From: Desulfococcaceae bacterium HSG8
GTDB taxonomy: Bacteria; Desulfobacterota; Desulfobacteria; Desulfobacterales; 4be13
NCBI GenBank assembly: GCA_030378015.1
Contig: JAUCGG010000012.1
Span: forward strand, 1 to 51,684
Direction: 5' to 3'
Length of the DNA stretch: 51,684 nucleotides
Part shown: positions 35,460 to 44,918 of the stretch, piece after piece
How positions within the stretch are numbered: position 1 is the first letter of the stretch
Layout: each line of letters opens with the position of its first letter
The notes under the pieces: model-generated
What the model saw: the letters and a program-made list of their open reading frames with translations, nothing else
Databases searched by the model: none
What the model was told of the DNA's origin: nothing
Made by a program: the position numbers and the translations under genes

Positions 35460-36158
35460 AAGAAGGCATCCTTTTCACACTTACTCAGACATGATAACCC
35501 TTCGGCAGGCTCAGGGAACGGGAACGGACGGTGTTCCGGCTTTCATATTTCGTTATGATCGCCAGTTCATGGCCGTTTATATGAAAGCCCAGGATAAAAA
35601 AATCCCCGGCCCTTTATGAAAGGGGGAGTAGCTGCGGACTTTCATCATTCGTTATGATCCCTTTCTGCTCCCGCCGGATTGACAAATCCGGCGGCTCGGA
35701 TTTGCCAATCCGACCCGAGCGAGGGTAACGAATTTCTGACTTGATGTACTATGTACAGCGAACAATCTCTGCTGTGCAAAAGGCGAGGTCAGTATATTAT
35801 TTGTCTGAAAATATTGAAAATTATTATTTTACACACGGAGCGTATAAAAGGCGGACACCTGCAACTGACAAAAATAAAAAATGAAATACGCCTGATATAG
35901 AACGGTGAGACACATCCAAGTATGAGAACCGGACGCACAGTTTACTCTGAAGGGCTTTGATCTTCGTTTCGGCCATTTGTCCGAACCATGATTCGCAGGA
36001 TTAAACGCTCATGAAAAAGCCGGGTTTCCCGGTTTTTCAGAATGTATTTTCATGGTAACATATTGTAAACCCTGTTGATCCTTTAATCCTGAAAATCCTG
36101 GTTCGGACAGGCTCCTGAATAGCCTTGAAAGAAGCTTTATAACTGTAAACCGTGATAA
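35460..36158. repeat. Gap with repeat fragments and a terminator-like hairpin
   Basis: About 35500-35557 is a copy of the CCCTTCGGCAGGCTCAGGG repeat. About 35600-35750 has C-run/G-run and CCGGCGGCTCGG fragments, ending in a family B-like TTGATGTA. About 35976-36112 is an inverted repeat (TGTCCGAACCATGATTC and GAAAATCCTGGTTCGGACA) with a terminator-like hairpin inside. No gene seen. Confidence 0.6.
36013..36038 (-). terminator. Bidirectional Rho-independent terminator candidate
   Basis: GAAAAAGCCGGG and CCCGGTTTTTC form a GC stem with a three-base loop, with A and T tracts on both sides. It lies about 120 bases beyond the stop of livF, in the right place to end the livG-livF transcript. Confidence 0.6.
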
Positions 36159-36866
36159 TCACAATCCGAGATACGCCTTTTTAACCGCCTCGTTTGAGAA
36201 AAGATTTTCTGCCGAATCTGAGAGGGTTATGCGTCCGTTTTCCATGACATAACCCCTGTGGGCAACTTTCAGGGCCAGATTAGCATTCTGTTCCACAAGG
36301 AAAATGGTTGTCTTTTGTTCGGCATTTATTTTGCTGATGATATCAAATATCTGTCTCACAATAATGGGAGCAAGCCCCAGCGATGGTTCGTCAAGCAGGA
36401 GAAGCCGGGGTCTGGCCATCAGCGCCCTGGATATGGCAAGCATCTGCTGCTCCCCTCCGCTCAGGGTCCCGCCTGCCTGATTCCGCCGTTCCGCAAGGAT
36501 CGGGAACAATGCGAATATGTAATCCAAATCCGATTTTATCCCATTCCGGTCTGTCCGTAAAAACGCGCCCATGTCCAGGTTTTCCATAACAGTGAGGTAG
36601 GGGAAAATATGCCTGCCTTCGGGAACCTGGCTGATTCCGAGCGAAACAATTTTGTCCGGGCTCATTTCATGGATAGGCTGCCCCATGAAACTGACCTCGC
36701 CGAATCTCGGGGGAACGATCCCTGAAACAGACATCAGTGTTGTTGTTTTGCCGGCCCCGTTTGCACCGATAAGGGTGATAATCTCTCCTTCGGAAACCTC
36801 CATACTGACCCCCTTCAATGCCTGGATGTTTCCGTAAAAAGTCTGTATATTTGAAAGTTTAAGCAT
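36159..36866 (-). CDS. livF: Branched-chain amino acid-type ABC transporter ATPase LivF
   Basis: 235 residues, the normal length. Seen: Walker A GANGAGKTT (about 33-41), Q-loop region VPEGRHIFPYLTV, signature LSGGEQQMLAISRAL, Walker B LLLLDEPSLGL and H-loop (FLVEQNAN). Its start overlaps the end of livG by 8 bases, so the two are translationally coupled. It should power uptake of branched-chain amino acids or related amides together with LivG and membrane subunits LivH and LivM, but neither permease is in the window. Confidence 0.93.
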   Translation of the reverse strand: MLKLSNIQTFYGNIQALKGVSMEVSEGEIITLIGANGAGKTTTLMSVSGIVPPRFGEVSFMGQPIHEMSPDKIVSLGISQVPEGRHIFPYLTVMENLDMGAFLRTDRNGIKSDLDYIFALFPILAERRNQAGGTLSGGEQQMLAISRALMARPRLLLLDEPSLGLAPIIVRQIFDIISKINAEQKTTIFLVEQNANLALKVAHRGYVMENGRITLSDSAENLFSNEAVKKAYLGL

Positions 36867-37647
36867 CTGTATCCTCTCCCAGGTATGCCTTTATTACAGC
36901 AGGATTATTTTTTATCTCAACTGGTTCGCCTTCTGCGATCTTTTTACCGTAATCCATCACAAATATCCGATCAGACAGACTCATAACTAATTTCATATCA
37001 TGTTCGATTAACAGGATGGATATTTTCTCATCATCGCGGATCTTCACAATCAGGTCGTCCAGTTCACTGGTTTCCTGGGGATTCATGCCTGCGGCCGGTT
37101 CATCCAGGAGGAGTATGAATGGGTCAGTGGCCATGGCCCGCGCAATTTCAAGACGCCGCTGGGCGCCATAAGGGAGATTCATTGCCAGTTCGTTTACATA
37201 TTCCGTAAGGCCGATTTTTTCCAAAATCATATAGCTGTCAGCAACTATATTTTTTTCTTCTTTCACGGTGGCCCTGTTTCTGAAAATGGCTCCCAGGATA
37301 CCGGATGAACACCGGCAGTGCCTGCCGATCATCACATTTTCAAGCACCGTCATGTTCGGGAACAGACGAATATTCTGAAATGTCCGGGCCAGGCCGCTCT
37401 CTGTTACATGATTAGGTTTCAGCCTGTTGATTTTTTTTTGTTTTTTATCCGGGGGTGAGATCAGCATATCACCTTTCGTGGGAGGATGAATTCCGGTAAT
37501 ACAGTTAAAAAACGTGGTTTTTCCGGCTCCGTTCGGACCGATAAGCGCGACAATTTCTCCGTTTCTGACATCAAGATCAACATGATCCAGCGCCCTCAGT
37601 CCGCCGAAATCCATGGTCAGACCTTTTACTTCCAATATGGGTTTCAT
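36859..37647 (-). CDS. livG: Branched-chain amino acid-type ABC transporter ATPase LivG
   Basis: 262 residues, the normal length. Seen: Walker A GPNGAGKTT (about 37-45), signature LPYGAQRRLEIARAMA, Walker B FILLLDEPAAGM, LLIEHDM H-loop and the LivG-type C-terminus (VIKAYLGED). A weak ribosome site (AGG) lies upstream of the ATG. Usually livH and livM precede livG. Here the 656 bp upstream hold only repeats and the RND gene runs the other way, so the ATPase pair is orphaned from its permeases. Confidence 0.93.
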   Translation of the reverse strand: MKPILEVKGLTMDFGGLRALDHVDLDVRNGEIVALIGPNGAGKTTFFNCITGIHPPTKGDMLISPPDKKQKKINRLKPNHVTESGLARTFQNIRLFPNMTVLENVMIGRHCRCSSGILGAIFRNRATVKEEKNIVADSYMILEKIGLTEYVNELAMNLPYGAQRRLEIARAMATDPFILLLDEPAAGMNPQETSELDDLIVKIRDDEKISILLIEHDMKLVMSLSDRIFVMDYGKKIAEGEPVEIKNNPAVIKAYLGEDTDA

Positions 37648-38303
37648 ATATCAACCTAAAAATTTTTTATATTTTGGGGTCAGTATGTTAACAAGCTCAC
37701 CGAAAATCGCCCGGCCCTTAGCAAAAAGGGCGGGCGAACTTTCAGAATGATGCACTATCATTTTTTTTCCTTTTTTTCAACAGATAATTGTAATTCATGA
37801 GTGTCAGTAATAAAACCACCGGGGTTCAAAGCTTGCTTTGTGGGTGATCTGAAATAAAAGCAGACACAAAGCAAGCTTTGAACTCCGCTGACCCGGAAAT
37901 TTTGAATCACTGATAACTGGTAAAAAATCTGTTGCATAATCTGTTGATTTCCCGTAAACAGTAAACAGACAACAATTTTGCTGATTTCAGTGATTCAGTA
38001 TAAAATATAAGGCTGAAAACTCCTTTTATTCAAACCCGATTTTCCGAAAAAACTTTTGCATGGATACTTAGTGCTACGTTTCATAAATAATGTCATGGTT
38101 ATAAAATTAGCGGAGTGCAAAGCTTGCTTTGCCTTAGGCGAGAACTCAGTCGAACGCTCGGCGAGCTCAGTAGAGCCGTCGAACGGCAGGCAAAGCAAGC
38201 TTTGCACTCCGCACTCAGGAAACTTCTTATGTACAACCCGGGCATTAATTTTGAAACACAGCACTTCGTTACAACGGGCAACTGACAACGGACAACTGAC
38301 AAA
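37648..38303. repeat. Gap with two family C palindromes, divergent promoters
   Basis: Family C cores lie at about 37825-37885 (CAAAGCTTGCTTTG and complement) and about 38110-38212, the latter with an enlarged centre containing CGAACGCTCGGCGAGCTCAG. About 37710-37760 has a family B-like fragment. The region lies between divergent livG and the RND gene, so promoters for both should be here; none could be identified with confidence. Confidence 0.65.
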
Positions 38304-41300
38304 ATGAACAAACAACCTGCTTCCATTGCCTGGATGGCCAGAAATCCGGTCGCGGCCAATCTGCTCATGATGGTGTTTCTCATCGGCGGAGCCATTGTAC
38401 TTTTTACCCAGATCAAACAGGAGGTTTTTCCTGAATTTGAAATTGATATGGTCAGAATCTCCGTGCCTTATCCCGGTGCATCCCCGGAAGAAGTTGAAAA
38501 GGGCATTATCCTGGCCATTGAGGAAGCCGTGCGCGGCATGGACGGTGTAAAAAAAATTACCTCAACCGCATCCGAAGGCATGGGTTCCATATATGTGGAA
38601 CTGAATTTTGATGCAGACAAAAACAAAGTGGCCGCGGATATTAAAAATGAAATTGACCGGATTTCCTCTTTTCCCGCAGATGTGGAAGAACCTGTTGTCA
38701 GCATTCCCACCACGCGCAGGCAGGTACTGAGCCTGGCCATTTACGGAGACCTGGACGAAAAGGCCCTGCGTGAACTGGGAGAATCTGTCCGGGATGATCT
38801 TCTGAAAGAGGAAAACATTACCCAGGTGGAACTGAGCGGGGTTCGTCCCCTGGAGATCACTGTCGAAGTCTCCCGTGCCCAACTGAGAGCATATGGCCTG
38901 ACCATTGACCGCGTGGCCCAAGAAATCAGGCGGTCTGCTGTAGAACTGCCAGCCGGGGGAGTGAAAACCTCCGGCGGGGAGATCCTGCTGAGAACCGATG
39001 AACGCCGGGATGTGGGAAGTGAATTCGAAGATATCACGATCATCAGCACAAAGGACGGAACCCGGGTGCGTCTCGGGGATATCGCCCGCATCAGTGACGG
39101 ATTCGAAGAACAGGATGTGATGAGTTTTTTTAACGGCAAGCCTTCGGTAATGCTGGATGTTTTCCGCATCGGCGACCAGACCCCCCTTGAGGTGGCTAAA
39201 GCTGTGAAAGAATACAGGAAACGCCTCGAAAAAGAACTTCCGCCCGGTGTCCGAACAGCTATCCGGAGGGACCGCTCGGATATCTTCCACCAGCGCGTTG
39301 ATCTTCTCAAAAGAAATGCTTTTATCGGTCTGTTCCTGGTCCTGGGAATACTGGGGCTGTTTCTGGAGATACGCCTGGCCTTCTGGGTTACTATGGGAAT
39401 TCCCATCTCTTTCTTCGGATCGTTTTTATTCCTGCCGGCTGCTGATGTTTCTATCAATATGATTTCTCTTTTTGCTTTTATTGTTACCCTGGGAATGGTG
39501 GTGGATGATGCCATTGTTATCGGGGAGAGCATCTATGTGCATCGGCAGGAGAATAAAAACTTCATTGATGCGGCAATCCGGGGTGCGAATGAAGTTGCCG
39601 TACCTGTCACTTTCTCCATTTTTACATCTGTTACGGCCTTCGCGCCCATGTTCTTCGTGGAAGGGACAATGGGAAAGGTGTTCCGCATTCTGCCTGCTGT
39701 CATTATTGCAGTTCTGATGCTTTCGCTTTTCGAGTCACTTTATATTCTTCCTGCCCACCTGGGGCATCTGGGCAAACCCGGGAACACAGGGTTCATGGGC
39801 AGGTTTCATCGTTTTCAGCAGGGCTTCGGAAGACTGATGGAAATGACTGCCAGGGATATCTACGGCCCTGTGGTGCAGTGGGTGGTACGAAATCGCTGGA
39901 TTACCTTTACGCTGGGAATTTTTCTTTTAATTGTAGCGGTGGGATTTGTGAAAGGCGGACGACTGAATATCACGCTTTTTCCCAAGATAGAATCAGACTG
40001 GATTGTAGCCGAGGCAACCCTTCCTTACGGTGTATCCATAGATGAAACACAGAAAGTGCAAAAGCGGCTGGAAGAAGCAGTCTGGGAAGTGCTGGATAAA
40101 GAGACCCGAAGCCAGCCGGATAAGATGTGCAGGGGCGTTTATACGATTATCAGGGGCAGCCACCAGATAAAGGTTATCATTATGCTCGTTCCTATGGATC
40201 AGCGAGATATCAGTGCCACCGGATTTGCTAATAAATGGCGGAAAGCTTTCGGGAACGTCGCGGGACTGGAATCCCTGACCTTTGACTCCACGGCCGGAGG
40301 CCCCAGGGGCGGGAATCCCATTGACGTTATGCTCAGTCATAAAGATACGAAAACATTGGAGCTTGCAGCATCAGAACTGGCAGGTTCCCTGGAAGCATAT
40401 GCAGGTGTCAGTGATATCAACGACGGGTTTTCCGAAGGAAAACTCCAACTCAGTTTTACCATAAAGCCCGAGGCTCAGAGCTTGGGACTTACGGCAATGG
40501 AACTGGGACGGCAGATACGCAATAATTTCTGGGGCGCGGAAGCCCTGCGGCAGCAGAGGGGCAGGGATATGATTCGTGTGATGGTGCGCCTGCCGGAAGC
40601 AGAGCGTCAGTCAGAGTATGATATCGAGGAACTGATAATACGCACACCTGGCGGCGGTGAAATGCCCTTGTTCCGAGCTGCTGAAATAGAGCGGGGAACT
40701 TCCTACACCAGCATTTTCCGAACAGACGGGCGCCGAACGGTTAACGTCACTGCTGATGTTGATCAGAAAGTGACCACCGGGGAAAAAGTCAGTGATGCTC
40801 TCCTGCAGAACGAGCTTCCCCGGCTGGTGCAGCACTATCCGGGATTAAATTATTCTTTTGAAGGCGCGCAGCGACAGGGGAAAGAGTCTGTTCAGAGTCT
40901 GCTTGAAGGGCTTACCATGGCGGTCCTGGTGATGTATGTGCTCATCGCGATTCCATTTAAAAGTTACATCCAGCCGGTGGTAGTGCTATCTGCAATACCT
41001 TTCGGCTTTGTGGGCGCGGCCATCGGACACCTGATCATGGACTATCATCTCAGCCTTATCAGCCTGATGGGCCTGCTCGCGCTTTCAGGAGTGGTGGTGA
41101 ATGATTCACTGGTGCTGGTTCATGGGGTTAACAGGATGCGGGATGCCGGAACATCTTTGGAAACAGCGGTTTGCAATGCCGGTGTGCGCCGATTCCGTCC
41201 CATCCTCCTGACATCGCTGACCACGTTCCTGGGGCTGACACCCATGATATTTGAAACCTCGCTCCAGGCAAGATTTCTCATTCCCATGGCCATCAGTCTT

Positions 41301-41441
41301 GGCTTTGGCGTACTCTTCTCGACGTTTATTATCCTGTTAATGGTTCCGGCACTCTATATTATCATAGAGGATGTCAGAGGCTTAGTCTGGGAGATCGTCG
41401 GAGATGCAGGGAGGATTTTCAGGAAGGTCAGGAAATCGTGA
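38304..41441 (+). CDS. RND-family efflux transporter permease (AcrB/HAE-like)
   Basis: 1045 residues, the usual length. Seen: N-terminal MARNPVAANLLMMVFLIGGAIVLF helix, PYPGASPEEVE and VSRAQLRAYGL porter-domain motifs, central membrane block with conserved acidic residues in GMVVDDAIVIGESIYVH, and a second membrane block (LLALSGVVVNDSLVLVHGVNRMRDAG; RRFRPILLTSLTTFLGLTPM). Both repeats of the RND fold are complete. Known: such pumps use proton antiport and normally need a periplasmic adaptor and an outer-membrane channel. No adaptor or channel gene is in the window. The ATG has no strong ribosome site. Substrate unknown. Confidence 0.93.
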   Translation: MNKQPASIAWMARNPVAANLLMMVFLIGGAIVLFTQIKQEVFPEFEIDMVRISVPYPGASPEEVEKGIILAIEEAVRGMDGVKKITSTASEGMGSIYVELNFDADKNKVAADIKNEIDRISSFPADVEEPVVSIPTTRRQVLSLAIYGDLDEKALRELGESVRDDLLKEENITQVELSGVRPLEITVEVSRAQLRAYGLTIDRVAQEIRRSAVELPAGGVKTSGGEILLRTDERRDVGSEFEDITIISTKDGTRVRLGDIARISDGFEEQDVMSFFNGKPSVMLDVFRIGDQTPLEVAKAVKEYRKRLEKELPPGVRTAIRRDRSDIFHQRVDLLKRNAFIGLFLVLGILGLFLEIRLAFWVTMGIPISFFGSFLFLPAADVSINMISLFAFIVTLGMVVDDAIVIGESIYVHRQENKNFIDAAIRGANEVAVPVTFSIFTSVTAFAPMFFVEGTMGKVFRILPAVIIAVLMLSLFESLYILPAHLGHLGKPGNTGFMGRFHRFQQGFGRLMEMTARDIYGPVVQWVVRNRWITFTLGIFLLIVAVGFVKGGRLNITLFPKIESDWIVAEATLPYGVSIDETQKVQKRLEEAVWEVLDKETRSQPDKMCRGVYTIIRGSHQIKVIIMLVPMDQRDISATGFANKWRKAFGNVAGLESLTFDSTAGGPRGGNPIDVMLSHKDTKTLELAASELAGSLEAYAGVSDINDGFSEGKLQLSFTIKPEAQSLGLTAMELGRQIRNNFWGAEALRQQRGRDMIRVMVRLPEAERQSEYDIEELIIRTPGGGEMPLFRAAEIERGTSYTSIFRTDGRRTVNVTADVDQKVTTGEKVSDALLQNELPRLVQHYPGLNYSFEGAQRQGKESVQSLLEGLTMAVLVMYVLIAIPFKSYIQPVVVLSAIPFGFVGAAIGHLIMDYHLSLISLMGLLALSGVVVNDSLVLVHGVNRMRDAGTSLETAVCNAGVRRFRPILLTSLTTFLGLTPMIFETSLQARFLIPMAISLGFGVLFSTFIILLMVPALYIIIEDVRGLVWEIVGDAGRIFRKVRKS

Positions 41442-41670
41442 GTGTGGTCAGTTGTTCGTTGTCAGTTGCCGGAGTGCAAAGCTTGCCTGTCGTTCGACGG
41501 CTCGACTGAGCTTGCCGAATCCGGTGAGCGCCCGACTCCCGGGCAGGCAAAGCCTGCTTTTGTGCGTGTCCGAAACCGGTATCCGGAATTCGCACAAAGC
41601 AAGCTTTGTACTCCTTAACCCGGACATCGTTTTTGAAATGGGGGGGATTTCTGCCATATAACGTAAAATC

Positions 41671-41902
41671 CTGATTATAATGGATTTTGGAGAGGCACAC
41701 CTTCCTGTCCCGGAGGGACATCCGGGAATAGCCCGGCAATTCATTGCCGGGCTGCACAGAGTCCCGCAGGGACGACTGAATCAGTCGTCCCTGCGGGACT
41801 CCGGGAGATGTTCATGTCTCTTACCCGGCAATGAATTGCCGGGCTATTCTCAGATGTCCCTCCGGGACAAAAAATACCATCCCCAAAATCCGTTATAATC
41901 AG
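41671..41902. mobile_element. Family E miniature element (copy 2), 8-bp target duplication
   Basis: 232 bp, in opposite orientation to copy 1 at 26614 and matching it across its asymmetric interior. GTAAAATC is duplicated perfectly at 41663-41670 and 41903-41910. The sequence left after removal (ACGTAAAATCCCC.CGGCCCCC) is the normal right half of a family B element, so E entered a B element. Confidence 0.88.
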
Positions 41903-42028
41903 GTAAAATCCCCACGGCCCCCTTTAAAAAGGGGGGAACGAACTTAAAAAGTGGTGTACTAGCGGCTTCATTTTCGCACTCCTTTAATTGGCTTCTGCAA
42001 ACAGAGTTTGAGAACAAGGGCTGAGTAG

Positions 42029-42166
42029 TACACCGATTCGTAAATTCCTCCCCCCTTTTTTAAAGGGGGGCAGGGGGGATTTCTGCCGTAACACCTTTTT
42101 TTAGCAACGTAAAATCCCCCCGGCCCCCTTTAAAAAAAGGGGGGGACGAACTTAAAAAGTGGTGTA
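42029..42166. mobile_element. Family B miniature element
   Basis: 138 bp with ends TACACC and GGTGTA. GTAG is duplicated at 42025-42028 and 42167-42170. The interior is nearly identical to the copy at 9078-9216. Confidence 0.82.
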
Positions 42167-42325
42167 GTAGTTAATTCACAGTCTGCGTCATGCGCAGCTT
42201 TAACCGCAGAGGTCGCAGAGAAGGTCGCGGAAAAATTACCGCATAACGATCTGTGTTCCCTGTGAATCCTCTGCGTTCCCTGCGGTTAAAAAAAGTTGCA
42301 CATGACGTAATTTTAAGACACATAT

Positions 42326-42799
42326 TCAAGAAAGAGACGAAAGATATTTATCCTTGGTTTCCTCTTCCAGCTTTTTCTGCCCCGGGGAACGTTGCCTGAG
42401 CTTATCTGCCTTTTCCAGCACCTCCCCGATTTTGACCAGAAGTTTCTCTTTATTCACTGGCTTCTCTACAAAATCATCAGGGCTGAAATACGGGAAATCC
42501 GCTTGCCCGTCAGGCCGTATTCCCAGTTCATCTCCTACACCGGATACACCTATTATGGGAATCTCTTTAAGCTCGGCATCCTCCCTGACCCGTTTGCAGA
42601 CTTCGAAGCCGGAAAAGAGGCTTTCCATCATTATATCCAGCAGGATAATATCAGGTTTCTCCTTTTGAATCAGCTCCCATCCTTTTTCTCCATCCTCGGC
42701 AGTAATCACCTCAAATCCGTTCCGCTCCAGGAATACCCCCATAGTAAAGCGATAATCGGAATTGTCATCTACGAGAACGACTTTTACAGACTGCTCCAT
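42326..42799 (-). CDS. Response regulator, receiver domain with charged tail
   Basis: 157 residues with AAAGGAGG 9 bases before the ATG. Seen: receiver with D11/D12, phosphoacceptor D55 in LLDIMM, and VEKPVNKEKL; then a charged tail (about 128-157). The loop after the phosphoacceptor reads MMESLFSGFE in place of the common MMPxMDGFE, so the nearly invariant Pro is missing. The segment between strands 4 and 5 is also long (GVGDELGIRPDGQADFPYFSPDD). No output domain. The kinase at 43496 lies upstream on the same strand and is the likely partner, though a 696-bp repeat region separates them. Confidence 0.88.
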   Translation of the reverse strand: MEQSVKVVLVDDNSDYRFTMGVFLERNGFEVITAEDGEKGWELIQKEKPDIILLDIMMESLFSGFEVCKRVREDAELKEIPIIGVSGVGDELGIRPDGQADFPYFSPDDFVEKPVNKEKLLVKIGEVLEKADKLRQRSPGQKKLEEETKDKYLSSLS

Positions 42800-43495
42800 A
42801 ATTCTGCCTCCTTTCTTTCCGAGTGGTTAATTTTGAGTATCTGGGTATTTAAGTACCCGGCCAAAAGTTTTCCATGATTTTTTCTCTCGCAAAGGCGCAG
42901 AGGCAAAGGAAAGGATCAAAGCCGGGTACAGAAAAATTTATGGCCAAGTATTTATACTTATTAAGTAAATATTTTATGAGAGCATTCACAATTTCCTGAA
43001 CCCTGACCGCGAATGACACGGATCATATTCTCTTTTCCGCGTGATTCGTGGTACGAATGAATTGTTTCAAGAATTCATGAATGCTCCCGTATTTTATACA
43101 ATCAGTAGGTCGAAAACTTTTGCAAACAGTGGATTCCGGGTTAAAATCGGAAAATCCCGATTTTCCCCGGAATGACAGTATATTAAAGTGTCATTCCGGG
43201 GAAAATTAAAAAACTGATGTTTTTTAATTTTAACCCGGAATTCACTGTTAAACGAAAGTTTTCGATCTGCTGACAATCAGTAGATGAAAATACTCTGAAC
43301 CCCTCCGGGCGGATTGAGAAATTCGCCTGAAATGCTTGGGATTTGTCAATCCCAAGCGAGCTTTTCCGGACTATTTTCCATCTACTGGCAATCAGAATCG
43401 TATCCGGGCACTGTCACAGACAGATTGCATGCCGACCATGATTGTACCGCATTCTTTCAGAATGCGGCGCAATCTGAAAGATTACGCTACTTCGG
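42800..43495. repeat. Gap with inverted repeats, no gene
   Basis: About 43008-43075 carries GCGAATGACACGGATCA and GTGATTCGTGGTACG-like arms. About 43100-43277 is a larger palindrome with ends AATCAGTAGGTCGAAAACTT and AAGTTTTCGATCTGCTGAC, nesting GGATTCCGGGTTAAAAT and complement, related to 15927-16050. About 43335-43370 has a GGGATTTGTCAATCCCAAG hairpin. Confidence 0.65.
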
Positions 43496-44557
43496 TCAGA
43501 ACCTCAGTATAATTCTGAATGTACTTCCCTTTCCGGGCGAACTTAATACTTCGATCTTTCCTCCGTGTTCTTTGACAATTTTATTGACTGTCAGAAGGCC
43601 CAGACCTGTTCCTCCGCTTCCTTTGGTGGAAAAGAATTCTTTAAAGAGATTCTTCCGGACGAATTCATCCATCCCCGCACCGTTATCTTCGACTTCGAAC
43701 ATGAAGTGCAGTTTATCATAGAAATCCGCCTTTACAACCACAAAATGAGTTTTTTTTGTTTTATCCTTTTTACATGTGTCCAGCGCGTTTCCGATAAGAT
43801 TGTTCAGCATCTTGCGAATACTCGGGGGATCAAGATTTACGATGGGTAAAACCGGGTTTACCTCATATTTTAGTGATATTCCCATGAAACTGGCTCTTTC
43901 ACGGAACAGATCCGCTGCTTCCCTCACAATTTCATCCGGAAGGGTCTTTTGGAGTTCAGGTTTCCTCTTCTTGGCTGAATACAGTATATCCTGAACCATA
44001 TTTGATATCTCGGTTATATTCTTCTTAACAATCTTCCATCCTTTACCTGCAAGTTTCATATCCCCGTCTTTTATCCCTTCGTCAACAACATAGACTCCTC
44101 CCTGCAAACCCTCCAAAATATTTTTTATATCATGAGACAATATCGCGACAGACTGGCCCAGTAATACCAATTCGCTCTGTATCTCCTTGATCTTATTTAT
44201 ATTCACAGACATTTCCATAACAGTTTTCACGTTGCCGAAGACATCCGGAATGGGAACAGAATAAACAATCATCTGGTTGATATTTCCATCAGATAGCTGA
44301 ACCGTTTCTTCACTGATATGGATCTTTTTATCCTCGAAGCTCTTTTGTACCGGACAGGATGAGCATTTGTTTTCCGATTCTTTATACACTATATGGCAAT
44401 TCCTGCCTGTTCCGTCGCCGAAGTCATTTTTAAACGTATGGTTATTGAAAAGAATGCGCAGTTCCCTGTCCAGAACGCAAATATAACATGGCAGGAGATC
44501 AATAAGATTTCTGTAGCACAGGTCATTGATTCCTTTGTTGTTTTCCGGCTGAATCAT
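43496..44557 (-). CDS. Soluble PAS histidine kinase with Cys-containing PAS domain
   Basis: 353 residues, no membrane segment. Seen: PAS domain (about 12-125; LLPCYICVLDRELRILFNN) containing CHIVYKESENKCSSCPVQ, a cluster of four cysteines (first Cys then C-x-x-C) of the kind found in several PAS kinases of anaerobes; HisKA with H142 in LSHDIKNIL; and HATPase_c (NLIGNALDTCKK, DNGAGMD, GSGGTGLGLLTV). The Cys cluster could bind metal or sense redox state, but this is not shown. Upstream of the receiver gene at 42326 on the same strand. Confidence 0.9.
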   Translation of the reverse strand: MIQPENNKGINDLCYRNLIDLLPCYICVLDRELRILFNNHTFKNDFGDGTGRNCHIVYKESENKCSSCPVQKSFEDKKIHISEETVQLSDGNINQMIVYSVPIPDVFGNVKTVMEMSVNINKIKEIQSELVLLGQSVAILSHDIKNILEGLQGGVYVVDEGIKDGDMKLAGKGWKIVKKNITEISNMVQDILYSAKKRKPELQKTLPDEIVREAADLFRERASFMGISLKYEVNPVLPIVNLDPPSIRKMLNNLIGNALDTCKKDKTKKTHFVVVKADFYDKLHFMFEVEDNGAGMDEFVRKNLFKEFFSTKGSGGTGLGLLTVNKIVKEHGGKIEVLSSPGKGSTFRIILRF

Positions 44558-44918
44558 ACTTTTTCTTCTTTTGTCATGTGAAGGTAAACCGCTTCCGACA
44601 GTTCGTCAGGCTCCGATATTTTATCATAATCATAAATAAATGCTCATGAAAAACCGGGTTTTTCACCCGCAAAAGGGAGTGCGGAAACGGAGCCGTTAGG
44701 CGGAATTTTAGCGTGTAAAAATTCCGAAATTCACGCGATGTGCAACTTATAATGCCACGAAGGCACAAAGGCGCGAAGTCTCACGAAGATTCTTTGTGTT
44801 TCTTTGTGGCTTCCTGTCTTTATTATGGCATTATCTGTCTGTGTTCTATTCAGTTAAAAAAGTTGCACATGGCGGCTCCGTTTCCGCACTCCTTTCCGAG
44901 TATGGTAAAAAAAACAGC
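44558..44918. repeat. Gap with a large inverted repeat
   Basis: About 44680-44890 has outer arms GGAGTGCGGAAACGGAGCCG and CGGCTCCGTTTCCGCACTCC. Inside is the GTGCAACTTATAATGCCAC motif with its partner ATGGCATTAT...GTTGCACAT, shared with 18165-18300. A short GAAAAACCGGGTTTTTC hairpin lies at about 44646-44662. No gene seen. Confidence 0.7.

Larger units (their letters stand above)
41442..42325. repeat. Gap with family C, E and B elements
   Basis: About 41462-41615 is a family C palindrome; 41671-41902 a family E element; 41903-41956 the right part of a family B element ending GGTGTA before CTAG; 42029-42166 a complete family B element; and about 42195-42300 an inverted repeat of AACCGCAGAGGTCGCAGAG with CTCTGCG.TCCCTGCGGTT arms. 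No gene seen. Confidence 0.75.
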
